A program made the translations under genes and the position numbers. A stretch of DNA of 64,000 nucleotides from assembly GCF_005221285.1 (NCBI RefSeq), contig NZ_CP039886.1:1922001-1986000 (forward strand). The letters are read 5' to 3'. Positions 1-7,560 of the stretch are shown here, one piece after another. Position 1 is the stretch's first letter. Every line of letters starts with the position of its first letter. The DNA is from Neisseria flavescens (lineage in GTDB: Bacteria; Pseudomonadota; Gammaproteobacteria; Burkholderiales; Neisseriaceae). The notes beneath the pieces are model-generated. The model saw only the letters and a list, made by a program, of their open reading frames with translations, had not been told where the DNA came from and ran no database searches.

Positions 1-1
1 T

Positions 2-1015
2 GCAGATAAACGGGCTTTGGCGCAGCAGTCTGCCGAAGCCGCTTTACAATGGGAAATGCAGGACGGTTGCCGTTTGTTGCTGCTGCAAGATGATGATTTC
101 CCCGAAATGCTGACACAAGGCATTACCGCGCCGCCGGTCTTGTTTTTACGCGGCAATGCAGAGCTGCTGCACACACCTTCTGCCGCGATTGTCGGCAGCC
201 GCCATGCCACGCCGCAGGCAATGCGGATTGCCAAAGATTTCGGCAGGGCGTTGGGTGAAAAGGGCATTCCCGTCGTATCGGGTATGGCTTCGGGTATCGA
301 TACCGCTGCACATCAAGGTGCATTGCAGGCAGATGGCGGTACCATTGCCGTCTGGGGAACCGGTATAGACCGCATTTATCCGCCATCCAATAAAAACCTT
401 GCTTATGAAATTGCCGAAAGAGGATTGATTGTCAGCGAGTTTCCTTTGGATACGCGGCCTTTTGCGGGCAACTTTCCGCGCCGCAACCGTTTGATTGCCG
501 CATTATCGCAGCTGACATTGGTGGTCGAGGCGGCATTGGAATCCGGCTCATTGATTACCGCCAAGCTGGCGGCGGAGATGGGACGCGAAGTGATGGCGGT
601 ACCCGGTTCGATAGACAATCCGCACAGCAAAGGCTGCCACAAGCTGATTAAAGACGGGGCAAAACTGGTGGAATGTTTGGACGATATTCTCCATGAGTGT
701 CCGCAGCTATTGCAAAATACGCCTGTTCCATCATATTCTATAAATAAGACGGTCAAACCGAAAAACAATCAAACCGAACGTCTGCAACCAAAAACAAGAG
801 CGGATGAACCGCAAAGGCCGTCTGAAAACCTACCTGCCGCCCCATCAACAAGCGCTTTATTGGAAGCAATGGGTTACGACCCGATACACCCCGATATTTT
901 GGCGCAACAAACCAATACGGCAGCGGCAGACGTGTACGCACAGCTTTTGGAATACGAACTTGACGGTATCGTCGCCGCCTTGCCGGGCGGCCGTTATCAG
1001 CGTGTCAAAGCATAA
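2..1015 (+). CDS. dprA: DNA-processing protein DprA (5' end cut by window)
   Basis: DprA binds incoming single-stranded DNA during natural transformation and loads RecA. The reading frame is open from base 2 (A-D-K-R-A-L), so the true start lies outside the window and the first internal start-like codon (TTG at 17) is not the gene start. The Rossmann-like core is seen as IVGSRHATPQAM, then VSGMASGIDTAAHQGAL, then FPRRNRLIAALS. A variable linker follows, and then a C-terminal winged-helix domain ending LPGGRYQRVKA. The N-terminal SAM-like domain is largely missing from view. An AG-type DUS lies in frame in the linker at 815-826 and reads RPSE. The gene is followed 24 bp later by smg, as in other Neisseria. 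Confidence 0.95.
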   Translation, partial: ADKRALAQQSAEAALQWEMQDGCRLLLLQDDDFPEMLTQGITAPPVLFLRGNAELLHTPSAAIVGSRHATPQAMRIAKDFGRALGEKGIPVVSGMASGIDTAAHQGALQADGGTIAVWGTGIDRIYPPSNKNLAYEIAERGLIVSEFPLDTRPFAGNFPRRNRLIAALSQLTLVVEAALESGSLITAKLAAEMGREVMAVPGSIDNPHSKGCHKLIKDGAKLVECLDDILHECPQLLQNTPVPSYSINKTVKPKNNQTERLQPKTRADEPQRPSENLPAAPSTSALLEAMGYDPIHPDILAQQTNTAAADVYAQLLEYELDGIVAALPGGRYQRVKA

Positions 1016-1204
1016 ATTATCTATATTTAAGGAACCAGCATGACCGAAGTCATTGCCTATTTAATCGAACACTTCCAAGATTTCGACAATTGTCCGCCTC
1101 CGGAGGATTTGGGTCGCCTCTTGGAAGATGCGGGTTTTGATGCTACGGAAATCGGCAATACATTGATGATGATGGAAGTCTTGTTCAATACGTCCGAATT
1201 CTAT

Positions 1205-2022
1205 GAACCTGTATTCACAAACAACTATTTGATAAATTTTAATATTTGTGAAATATACCCTAGTTTGACAAAATTTTCAGCAGATAAATTCGTCTGCTCA
1301 AAATCTTTTGCCAAACGTTGAGACCAACCCAACCATGCAAACGTTCGTTCTACAATCCAACGTTTGGGCAGAATATGCCAAGAAATATCTTGAATTTTCT
1401 TTGAAATCTCAACAGTTAAACCCAATTGCTCCGATACTTCGCGCTCAAATGTATTCCGATAACCTGCGTCTGCACAGAAACCTTTTAAACCCGGATAGGT
1501 CTCAAACGCTTTTTTTGCTACAAAAATACCTGCTTTTGTGTCATGGATATTGGCTGCATGAACCACAACAGACAATAGGTTACCCAACGTATCAACAGCT
1601 ATATGTCGCTTACGGCCTTTGATTTTTTTACCTCCGTCAAAACCTTTATCATGTGCGCCGGAAGCTGTTTTGACACTTTGCGAATCAATAATGGCATAAG
1701 TCGGCATCGCTTGTTTTTGATGGATTAAACGTTTTTTTGAACCAATGCCGAAAGAATCCTATCCCATAAGCCTGATTGGTTGGCTCTGCGATAGAAACTC
1801 CATACGGTTGGATAAGGTGGAAAATCATTGGGCAGCATACGCCATTGGCAACCTGTTTTGGTAATGTACAAAACGGCATTCACTAATTCACGTTTATCCC
1901 ATTTGTAGTGGCGTAGCCGGTTAAAATGCGGCTCAATCGCTTGCCATTGGGCATCTGTTAAGTCTGTTGGGTAGGATTTTCCAGTCATAAAGATATTTTA
2001 TTATTTTTGTGAATACAGGTTC
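1205..2022 (-). mobile_element. IS5-family insertion sequence (IS427-like group)
   Basis: The element is bounded by perfect 16-bp terminal inverted repeats, GAACCTGTATTCACAA at 1205-1220 and its reverse complement at 2007-2022. The flanks repeat TAT (up to CTATG if the outermost IR base is counted as target), which fits a short target duplication. It carries a two-frame transposase on the minus strand. Both ends and both reading frames look undamaged, so the element may be recent and active. I cannot assign the ISfinder name from sequence alone. Confidence 0.92.
1225..1988 (-). CDS. IS5-family transposase, two frames joined by a -1 frameshift
   Basis: OrfA (1988 down to 1725, 87 aa) begins MTGKSYPTDLTDAQWQAIEP, the N-terminal DUF4096-type domain of IS5 transposases, with GCQWRMLP. 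OrfB lies in the -1 frame relative to it and is open upstream of its first ATG (1707). It reads KKRLIHQKQAMPTYAIIDSQSVK, continues with the DDE core (IIDSQSVK, GRKRHIAVDTLG, CADAGY, RWIVERTFAW) and ends LKFIK at 1225. The frames meet at a run of seven A (1732-1738, minus-strand reading C-AAAAAAA-C), a typical slippery site. A single -1 slip turns VQKNV-stop into VQKKRLIHQ and yields one full transposase. This looks like programmed frameshifting rather than decay, because both halves are otherwise intact. Confidence 0.88.
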
Positions 2023-2322
2023 TATGCCGAGCCGTTTAACAGCGACTCCCTGCGCGTATTCTGCCGTGAAGAAGCTGAAAACCTGCCGCAGGAAGTCATG
2101 GGCTTGATGCAATATTTGGTTACCGAACACGCAATTACTTATGAGCAACGCGAAATCGTCATTCATGCCCTGATGCACATCCCATCGGACGAAATCACCC
2201 TCGATACCGCCAAAGTGTTGGTATTGCTGGTGTTGTGGATGCACAAAAGCGAGTTGCCTGTCCTGATAGGCGACGACTTGATGAGTGCGTTGACCGGACA
2301 AAACGTGATGCACTAAACCTTT

Positions 2323-2363
2323 TTTCAGACGGCCTGAACAAAATGACAAAAGGCCGTCTGAAA
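2323..2363. terminator. Inverted DUS pair upstream of topA
   Basis: TTTCAGACGGCCT (2323-2335) and AGGCCGTCTGAAA (2351-2363) form a 13-bp stem with a 15-nt loop just after the smg stop codon. Paired AG-type DUS hairpins commonly serve as terminators in Neisseria. The usual T-run is weak here. Confidence 0.6.
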
Positions 2364-2395
2364 CATAAATCCAATACATCCAAAAGAGAACAACA

Positions 2396-4702
2396 ATGGC
2401 GAAAAACCTATTAATCGTCGAATCCCCGTCCAAAGCCAAAACCCTGAAAAAATATTTGGGCGGCGATTTTGAAATCCTCGCGTCCTACGGACACGTCCGC
2501 GACCTCGTCCCCAAAAGCGGCGCGGTCGATCCCGGCAACGGCTTTGCGATGAAATACCAACTCATCAGCCGCAACGCCAAACACGTCGATGCCATCGTCG
2601 CCGGCGCCAAAGAAGCCGAAAACATCTACCTCGCAACCGACCCGGATAGGGAAGGCGAAGCCATTTCCTGGCATCTTTTGGAAATCCTCAAATCCAAACG
2701 CGGCTTGAAAAACATCAAGCCGCAGCGTGTCGTGTTCCACGAAATCACCAAAAACGCCGTGCTCGATGCGGTTGCCCATCCGCGCGAAATCGAAATGGAT
2801 TTGGTCGATGCGCAACAAGCCCGTCGCGCTTTGGACTATTTGGTCGGTTTCAACCTCTCGCCATTGTTGTGGAAAAAAATCCGCCGCGGTTTGAGCGCAG
2901 GCCGTGTACAAAGCCCTGCTTTGCGCCTGATTTGTGAGCGCGAAAACGAAATCCGCGCGTTTGAAGCGCAGGAATATTGGACGGTACATCTCGACAGCCA
3001 TAAAGGCCGCAGCAAGTTCACCGCCAAACTCGCCCAATACAACGGCGCGAAACTCGAACAATTCGACCTGCCGGACGAAGCCGCGCAAGCCGATGTATTG
3101 AAAGAACTCGAAGGCAAAGAGGCAGTCGTTACCGCCATCGAAAAGAAAAAGCGCAGCCGCAACCCCGCCGCGCCGTTCACCACTTCTACCATGCAGCAGG
3201 ATGCCGTGCGCAAACTCGGCTTTACCACCGACCGCACCATGCGTACCGCCCAGCAGCTTTATGAAGGTATAGACGTAGGGCAGGGCGCCATTGGTCTGAT
3301 TACCTATATGCGTACCGACAGCGTGAATTTGGCCGATGAAGCGTTAACCGAAATCCGCCATTACATCGAAAACAAAATCGGCAAAGAATATCTGCCAAGT
3401 TCGGCTAAACAGTACAAAACCAAATCCAAAAACGCCCAAGAAGCCCACGAAGCGATCCGCCCGACTTCCGTGTACCGCACGCCCGAAAGCGTCAAACCCT
3501 TCCTGAGCGCCGACCAGTTCAAACTCTATCAAATGATTTGGCAGCGTACCGTCGCCTGTCAGATGACGCCTGCCAAATTCGACCAAACCACCGTCGATAT
3601 TACCGTCGGCAAAGGCGTCTTCCGCGTAACCGGACAAGTGCAGACTTTCGCAGGCTTCTTGAGCGTTTATGAAGAAAGCAGCGATGACGAAGAGAGCGAA
3701 GACAGCAAAAAACTGCCTGAAATGAGCGAAGGCGACAAATTACCCGTGGACAAACTTTACGGCGAACAACACTTCACCACTCCGCCGCCGCGCTACAACG
3801 AAGCCACACTGGTTAAAGCCCTCGAAGAATACGGTATTGGCCGCCCTTCCACCTACGCCAGTATTATTTCCACACTCAAAGACCGTGAATACGTTACCCT
3901 TGAGCAAAAACGCTTTATGCCTACCGACACAGGTGACATCGTCAATAAATTCTTGACCGAACATTTCGCCCAATACGTCGACTACCACTTCACAGCCAAA
4001 CTTGAAGACCAGCTTGACGAAATTGCCAACGGCAAACGCCAATGGATTCCTGTGATGGACAAATTCTGGAAACCGTTCATCAAGCAAGTGGAAGAAAAAG
4101 AGGGCATCGAACGTGCCAAATTTACCACGCAGGAACTCGACGAAACCTGCCCCAAATGCGGCGAACACAAACTGCAAATCAAGTTCGGCAAAATGGGTCG
4201 TTTCGTCGCCTGCGCCGGCTATCCTGAGTGCAGTTACACGCGTAACGTCAATGAAACTGCTGAAGAAGCCGCCGAGCGCATCGCCAAAGCCGAAGCCGAA
4301 CAGGCGGAACTTGACGGGCGCGAATGTCCCAAATGCGGCGGACAGCTGGTGTACAAATACAGCCGCACCGGCAGTAAATTCATCGGCTGTGCCAATTACC
4401 CCAAATGCAAACACGTTGAACCGTTGGAAAAACCGAAAGACACCGGCGTCCAATGCCCGCAATGCAAAAAAGGCAACCTCGTCGAGCGCAAATCCCGCTA
4501 CGGCAAACTGTTTTACAGTTGCAGTACCTATCCCGACTGCAACTACGCCACCTGGAACCCGCCCGTCGCCGAAGAATGCCCGAACTGCCATTGGCCGGTT
4601 TTAACTATCAAAACCACCAAACGCTGGGGTGTGGAAAAAGTCTGTCCGCAAAAAGAATGTGGCTGGAAAGAACAAATCGAACCGCCTGCACCGAAAGAGT
4701 GA
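2396..4702 (+). CDS. topA: DNA topoisomerase I
   Basis: Type IA topoisomerase that relaxes negative supercoils by single-strand passage. The 768-residue product has an N-terminal TOPRIM domain (NLLIVESPSKAKTLKKYLG, then the acidic DPDREGEAISWH near residues 82-92). The catalytic tyrosine lies in ITYMRTDS at about residue 304. The C-terminal third (about 585-755) carries four zinc-ribbon-like modules (CPKCGEHKL, CPKCGGQL, CPQCKKGNL, CPNCHWPV), three of them with complete four-cysteine sets and the last ending CPQKEC. The start ATG follows AGAGAACAACA. It is transcribed alone and closed by the hairpin at 4721-4766. Confidence 0.97.
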   Translation: MAKNLLIVESPSKAKTLKKYLGGDFEILASYGHVRDLVPKSGAVDPGNGFAMKYQLISRNAKHVDAIVAGAKEAENIYLATDPDREGEAISWHLLEILKSKRGLKNIKPQRVVFHEITKNAVLDAVAHPREIEMDLVDAQQARRALDYLVGFNLSPLLWKKIRRGLSAGRVQSPALRLICERENEIRAFEAQEYWTVHLDSHKGRSKFTAKLAQYNGAKLEQFDLPDEAAQADVLKELEGKEAVVTAIEKKKRSRNPAAPFTTSTMQQDAVRKLGFTTDRTMRTAQQLYEGIDVGQGAIGLITYMRTDSVNLADEALTEIRHYIENKIGKEYLPSSAKQYKTKSKNAQEAHEAIRPTSVYRTPESVKPFLSADQFKLYQMIWQRTVACQMTPAKFDQTTVDITVGKGVFRVTGQVQTFAGFLSVYEESSDDEESEDSKKLPEMSEGDKLPVDKLYGEQHFTTPPPRYNEATLVKALEEYGIGRPSTYASIISTLKDREYVTLEQKRFMPTDTGDIVNKFLTEHFAQYVDYHFTAKLEDQLDEIANGKRQWIPVMDKFWKPFIKQVEEKEGIERAKFTTQELDETCPKCGEHKLQIKFGKMGRFVACAGYPECSYTRNVNETAEEAAERIAKAEAEQAELDGRECPKCGGQLVYKYSRTGSKFIGCANYPKCKHVEPLEKPKDTGVQCPQCKKGNLVERKSRYGKLFYSCSTYPDCNYATWNPPVAEECPNCHWPVLTIKTTKRWGVEKVCPQKECGWKEQIEPPAPKE

Positions 4703-4720
4703 AGCGGTTGGGATTGAGAT

Positions 4721-4766
4721 GAAAGAAAATGCCGTCTGAAAGGGGTTTTAGACGGCATTTTCTTTC
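4721..4766. terminator. Terminator between topA and the convergent lipoprotein gene
   Basis: A 17-bp stem (4721-4737 with 4750-4766) containing one complete AT-type DUS (ATGCCGTCTGAA, 4729-4740). The arms carry AAAA and TTTT runs that can act in both directions. It separates convergent topA and the minus-strand lipoprotein gene. Confidence 0.8.
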
Positions 4767-4773
4767 GGGAAAA

Positions 4774-5469
4774 TTAGAATTTAAATTGGAAAGTTCCAAT
4801 ATCTGTTTCAACAACAGCTTCTATTGGCGAGCAGGTAGTTTTCCATATGCTTGAGTGCCCAAACCTCAAAAAGACAGGGTCTATGGTGCTTAAAATTCTA
4901 GATAGCACGCCGAATCTATGTTCTTTTATTATGATGCAGTTTCCTCTGTTGATAGTCATATTTTGCAGGAGGATGCCATCATATTTTGATTGAATTTCAA
5001 TATATTTTCCTCCGTTCGTTGTTTCCCAAGTTTTCACGGCAATAGGGACTTTTTTGACGGGTTTGTTTTTGATACTCCGCAAACGTGCATTCTCTTTTTC
5101 TATTGCTTTTTCCTTTTCCTGTTGAATTTTTTCTTCTTTATTTTTCTTAATTTCAATCAAATTAGCTTCAAGAGAGCAGGAAATTGCCGTATCTCCTACC
5201 CATTTTTTGGGTATAAATTTTTCTAGGGTCGAAGGATACTCTAAGTCCCATTTTATGCTCGAATTAAACGGACATCGTAAATTTCTTTCGGATACATATC
5301 GTTGTTTTGTATTTAAACATTGCTGCGATATGTTAAGTCCGCTTTTTAGTGTATAGTATTTTTCAAGTTGTCCACAGGCGGAGATAACGTCTTGGCTTTG
5401 CGTAGTATAATGTACGCAACCGGCTAACAAAACAGCAGACACAGAAATAGGCAGTATTGCATTCTTCAT
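4774..5469 (-). CDS. Putative lipoprotein of unknown function
   Basis: I do not recognise this 231-residue protein. It starts MKNAILPISVSAVLLAGCVH, a signal peptide with a good lipobox (LLAGC, Cys18), so it should be lipid-anchored. The mature part has several further cysteines. A charged helical stretch around residues 105-140 (KKNKEEKIQQEKEKAIEKEN) looks like a short coiled coil. A C-terminal beta-rich segment ends DIGTFQFKF. Base composition is AT-richer than neighbouring core genes. It lies 86 bp downstream of the small outer-membrane protein gene on the same strand, so the two may be co-transcribed, with a hairpin at 5501-5519 in between. Confidence 0.7.
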   Translation of the reverse strand: MKNAILPISVSAVLLAGCVHYTTQSQDVISACGQLEKYYTLKSGLNISQQCLNTKQRYVSERNLRCPFNSSIKWDLEYPSTLEKFIPKKWVGDTAISCSLEANLIEIKKNKEEKIQQEKEKAIEKENARLRSIKNKPVKKVPIAVKTWETTNGGKYIEIQSKYDGILLQNMTINRGNCIIIKEHRFGVLSRILSTIDPVFLRFGHSSIWKTTCSPIEAVVETDIGTFQFKF

Positions 5470-5500
5470 ATAAAACCTTTTAATACAGAATATAGCAGAG

Positions 5501-5519
5501 AAGGGGCAAAATGCCCCTT
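5501..5519. terminator. Short GC hairpin between OMP and lipoprotein genes
   Basis: AAGGGGCA (5501-5508) pairs with TGCCCCTT (5512-5519) across a 3-nt loop. There is no strong T-run on the minus strand, so it may be a weak terminator or an mRNA-stability hairpin that lowers expression of the downstream lipoprotein. Confidence 0.4.
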
Positions 5520-5555
5520 TGAAGTATCGGTTAAATAAGGTTGTGCGGTAAAAAA

Positions 5556-6182
5556 TCAGTCAAACGAATATTTCAAGCCCAAGCCGAAAGTTGCACCGCG
5601 TACCTTCCCAATTTTCTCTTCATGGGTTTCTGCAACACCACCATGATGCGAACACGAACCTTTTCCTTGACTTGGACTGTTCCAGCCATCTCGACAGGTC
5701 GAGCCACCGCTGAGTTCCCACCCAAATTTATAGCCTGCGTTTGCTGCAACTGTAAGTTTGGAATTGGCTTTGATACCTGCTTCAAGGCCAAAAGGAAAGG
5801 TAATATGGGATACGCTGTCAGATACGGCATTTGCTTTAACTGTTGTGTATGCGAAGCCTATTCCTGCTTTTCCGCTTAAATAAGCAGATTTTCCTTCAAT
5901 AATTGGATATTTGTAACCGCCCTCCAGTTCGGTCATTTTGATTTTGCCGTTGACCATGCTTTCAGTAACTTTACCTGTGCTGTATTGGGTGCGGACATAC
6001 CATCCTTTAGCAGGAGATGAATCAGAGTTGCCCAAGTATTCCAAGCTGATGCCACGTAAATCCGCCTTGGAATTGACTTCTGGGGCTTTTGCGTTCCAAC
6101 CGGTGTAGTCTATGCTTAAATTGGCTGAATAAGAAGTTAATGCGGTCAAGCTTAAAATTGCAAGCAAGATAAATTTTTTCAT
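5556..6182 (-). CDS. Small outer-membrane beta-barrel protein
   Basis: A 208-residue protein with a cleavable signal peptide (MKKFILLAILSLTALTSYSA, cleavage likely after SYS). The rest alternates short amphipathic beta-strands and turns (SIDYTGWNA, LRGISLEYLG, GWYVRTQYSTG, ELEGGYKYP, AYLSGKAGIGFAYT, LTVAANAGYKFGW, ATFGLGLKYSFD). This is the pattern of an eight-stranded OmpA/opacity-like barrel. The C-terminus is SFD rather than a plain terminal aromatic. A loop near residues 165-190 holds two cysteines and a His pair. I start at ATG 6182, which follows TGAGGTAAAC, not at the in-frame start-like codon 11 residues upstream. The exact family is not recognised. Confidence 0.75.
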   Translation of the reverse strand: MKKFILLAILSLTALTSYSANLSIDYTGWNAKAPEVNSKADLRGISLEYLGNSDSSPAKGWYVRTQYSTGKVTESMVNGKIKMTELEGGYKYPIIEGKSAYLSGKAGIGFAYTTVKANAVSDSVSHITFPFGLEAGIKANSKLTVAANAGYKFGWELSGGSTCRDGWNSPSQGKGSCSHHGGVAETHEEKIGKVRGATFGLGLKYSFD

Positions 6183-6209
6183 GTTTACCTCATAATAATT
6201 TATTGGAAT

Positions 6210-6233
6210 GCTCATCCCTTTCTAGGGATGAGC
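6210..6233 (-). promoter_or_regulatory. Perfect 10-bp hairpin in the 5' leader of the OMP gene
   Basis: GCTCATCCCT (6210-6219) and AGGGATGAGC (6224-6233) form a perfect stem with a 4-nt loop, 27 nt upstream of the OMP start codon and just before its ribosome-binding site. It could stabilise the mRNA or gate translation. There is no T-run on the minus strand, so a terminator is less likely. Confidence 0.5.
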
Positions 6234-6249
6234 GTGTAATCTGCAACAA

Positions 6250-6299
6250 CATTGCAAGACGATGTACATGCGTGTATACATATGTAATGTTTTGCAAGT
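6250..6299. promoter_or_regulatory. Putative operator region upstream of the OMP gene
   Basis: TTGCAAG occurs at 6252-6258 and again at 6292-6298, 40 bp apart, flanking a 25-nt stretch (6262-6286) of perfectly alternating purine and pyrimidine. The spacing is close to four helical turns on one face of DNA. The region lies between the minus-strand OMP gene and the plus-strand XRE regulator. An operator role is inference. Confidence 0.35.
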
Positions 6300-6390
6300 T
6301 AATGTTATTCAAAAAGAGAGTTGCCTGCCAGTCAGCTAAAGTTTAAAATCTATCTCAATAATTCAACCACCTATACAGAAAGTTCAGTCC

Positions 6391-6768
6391 ATGGAAACCC
6401 ACGAAAAAATCCGCCTGATGCGCGAATTGAACAAATGGTCGCAGGAGGATATGGCGGAAAAGCTGGCGATGTCGGCAGGCGGGTATGCCAAAATCGAACG
6501 GGGCGAAACGCAGTTGAATATCCCGCGTTTGGAGCAGTTGGCGCAGATTTTCAAAATCGATATGTGGGATTTGCTCAAATCTGGCGGCGGCGGGATGGTG
6601 TTGCAGATTAATGAAGGAGATAGTGGTGGCGATATTGCGTTGTATGCGTCGGGTGATGTTTCGATGAAAATAGAATTTTTAAAAATGGAATTGAAACACT
6701 GCAAAGAAATGTTGGAACAAAAAGACAAAGAAATCGAGCTGCTCCGCAAGCTGACCGAAACCGTTTAA
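6391..6768 (+). CDS. XRE-family transcriptional regulator with C-terminal coiled coil
   Basis: A 125-residue DNA-binding protein. Residues about 5-60 form a Cro/CI-type helix-turn-helix (IRLMRELNKWSQEDMAEKLA, then GGYAKIERGETQLNIPRLEQ). A glycine-rich hinge (SGGGGMVLQ) and a charged helix follow at about 90-124 (FLKMELKHCKEMLEQKDKEI), likely a dimerising coiled coil. The start at 6391 follows AGTTCAGTCC, which has no strong Shine-Dalgarno. It is transcribed away from the OMP gene and could regulate it, but no target is proven. The AT-type DUS hairpin at 6782-6816 ends it. Confidence 0.85.
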   Translation: METHEKIRLMRELNKWSQEDMAEKLAMSAGGYAKIERGETQLNIPRLEQLAQIFKIDMWDLLKSGGGGMVLQINEGDSGGDIALYASGDVSMKIEFLKMELKHCKEMLEQKDKEIELLRKLTETV

Positions 6769-6781
6769 ACAGATTAAACAG

Positions 6782-6816
6782 ATATGCCGTCTGAAAAAAG
6801 TTTTCAGACGGCATAT
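6782..6816. terminator. AT-type inverted DUS terminator after the XRE gene
   Basis: A 16-bp perfect stem (6782-6797 with 6801-6816) with a 3-nt loop, made of two AT-type DUS copies, lying 13 bp after the XRE stop codon and before rsmD. Confidence 0.85.
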
Positions 6817-6865
6817 TCTTTGACAGGTCTTGTATAATACCGTTTGAACTTTCAGGTTTTTGATT

Positions 6866-7438
6866 ATGGCGGCAGGCAAACATACCAAACACAGCAACCA
6901 GGTACGCATTATCGGCGGGCAATGTCGGGGCAGGAAATTGAGTTTCGCATCCGCCGACGGACTGCGCCCAACCCCCGACAGCGTGCGTGAAAAACTGTTT
7001 AATTGGCTGGGCCAGGATTTAACCGGCAAAACAGTATTGGATTTATTCAGCGGCAGTGGTGCTTTGGGAATGGAGGCTGTTTCTCGTAATGCGGCAAAAG
7101 TGGTAATGGTCGATAACTACCGCCAAACTGTTCAAACGCTTCAGAAAAATATCCGTGAATTAAGTTTGAAACAGGCGGAAATCGTGTGTTCAGACGGCAT
7201 GGCTTATCTGACAAGGCCGTCTGAAAAATTTGATGTTGTGTTTCTTGATCCGCCGTTTGCATGGGAAGATTGGCAAAATCTGTTTATCCGATTGCAAAGC
7301 CACTTGAAAAATGGGGCAATGGTCTATATTGAAGCAGGGAAGCTGCCTGAAAAACCGGATTGGCTGGAAATTTATCGGGAAGGAAAGGCGGGAATGAGTA
7401 GGTTTGAATTGTTGCTCTATTCGCAAGTCGCTGAATAG
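6866..7438 (+). CDS. rsmD: 16S rRNA (guanine966-N2)-methyltransferase RsmD
   Basis: Methylates G966 of 16S rRNA using S-adenosylmethionine. The 190-residue protein shows the RsmD signature RIIGGQCRGRKL, then LRPTPDSVREKLFNWL. The SAM-binding motif is VLDLFSGSGALGMEA and the catalytic motif is DPPF (in FLDPPFAWEDW). I chose ATG at 6866 over the TTG two codons upstream. A TATAAT lies at 6833-6838. Two DUS copies in opposite orientation occur inside the gene (7189-7200 AT-type, 7214-7225 AG-type), both read in frame. Confidence 0.93.
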   Translation: MAAGKHTKHSNQVRIIGGQCRGRKLSFASADGLRPTPDSVREKLFNWLGQDLTGKTVLDLFSGSGALGMEAVSRNAAKVVMVDNYRQTVQTLQKNIRELSLKQAEIVCSDGMAYLTRPSEKFDVVFLDPPFAWEDWQNLFIRLQSHLKNGAMVYIEAGKLPEKPDWLEIYREGKAGMSRFELLLYSQVAE

Positions 7439-7488
7439 TATAGAATTTGAGAATCATTCCCAAGGTGTAAAACATTCTTTCAAACGGA

Positions 7489-7515
7489 TTGTTCCGACAT
7501 CATTTGTGCTATAAT
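7489..7515 (+). promoter_or_regulatory. Promoter of the ferredoxin gene
   Basis: A perfect -10 TATAAT at 7510-7515, with a weak -35-like TTGTTC at 7489-7494 (15-bp spacer). It lies 45 bp before the ferredoxin start codon. The spacing is short, so the -35 assignment is uncertain. Confidence 0.5.
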
Positions 7516-7560
7516 CCGCGCCCAATCGGTTTTGATAATTTAAGAAAAAAGGAAATAGAA

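Larger units (their letters stand above)
1040..2316 (+). pseudogene. smg: smg (DUF494) interrupted by an insertion sequence
   Basis: The 5' part (1040-1204) encodes MTEVIAYLIEHFQDFDNC through TSEFY. The 3' part resumes at about 2023 with AEPFNSDSLRVFCREEAENL and ends ALTGQNVMH at 2316. Removing the 818-bp element at 1205-2022 plus one short target repeat restores GAATTCTATGCCGAGCCG and a single frame, so this is one gene split by the IS. Smg/DUF494 proteins sit next to dprA in many proteobacteria and their role is unclear. The insertion truncates the product after about 55 residues, adds a short IS-encoded tail, and is probably inactivating. topA downstream has its own start and may be affected by polarity or by IS promoters. 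Confidence 0.9.

Noticed and set aside
4990..5226. Phe-rich plus-strand frame opposite the lipoprotein gene
   Set aside because: It is the reverse of an A/G-rich Lys/Glu coding stretch and gives a poly-Phe sequence, not a credible protein.
6820..6838. TTGACA followed by TATAAT before rsmD
   Set aside because: The hexamers are perfect but only 7 bp apart, too close for one sigma-70 promoter. The TATAAT may still serve as a -10 with another weak -35.
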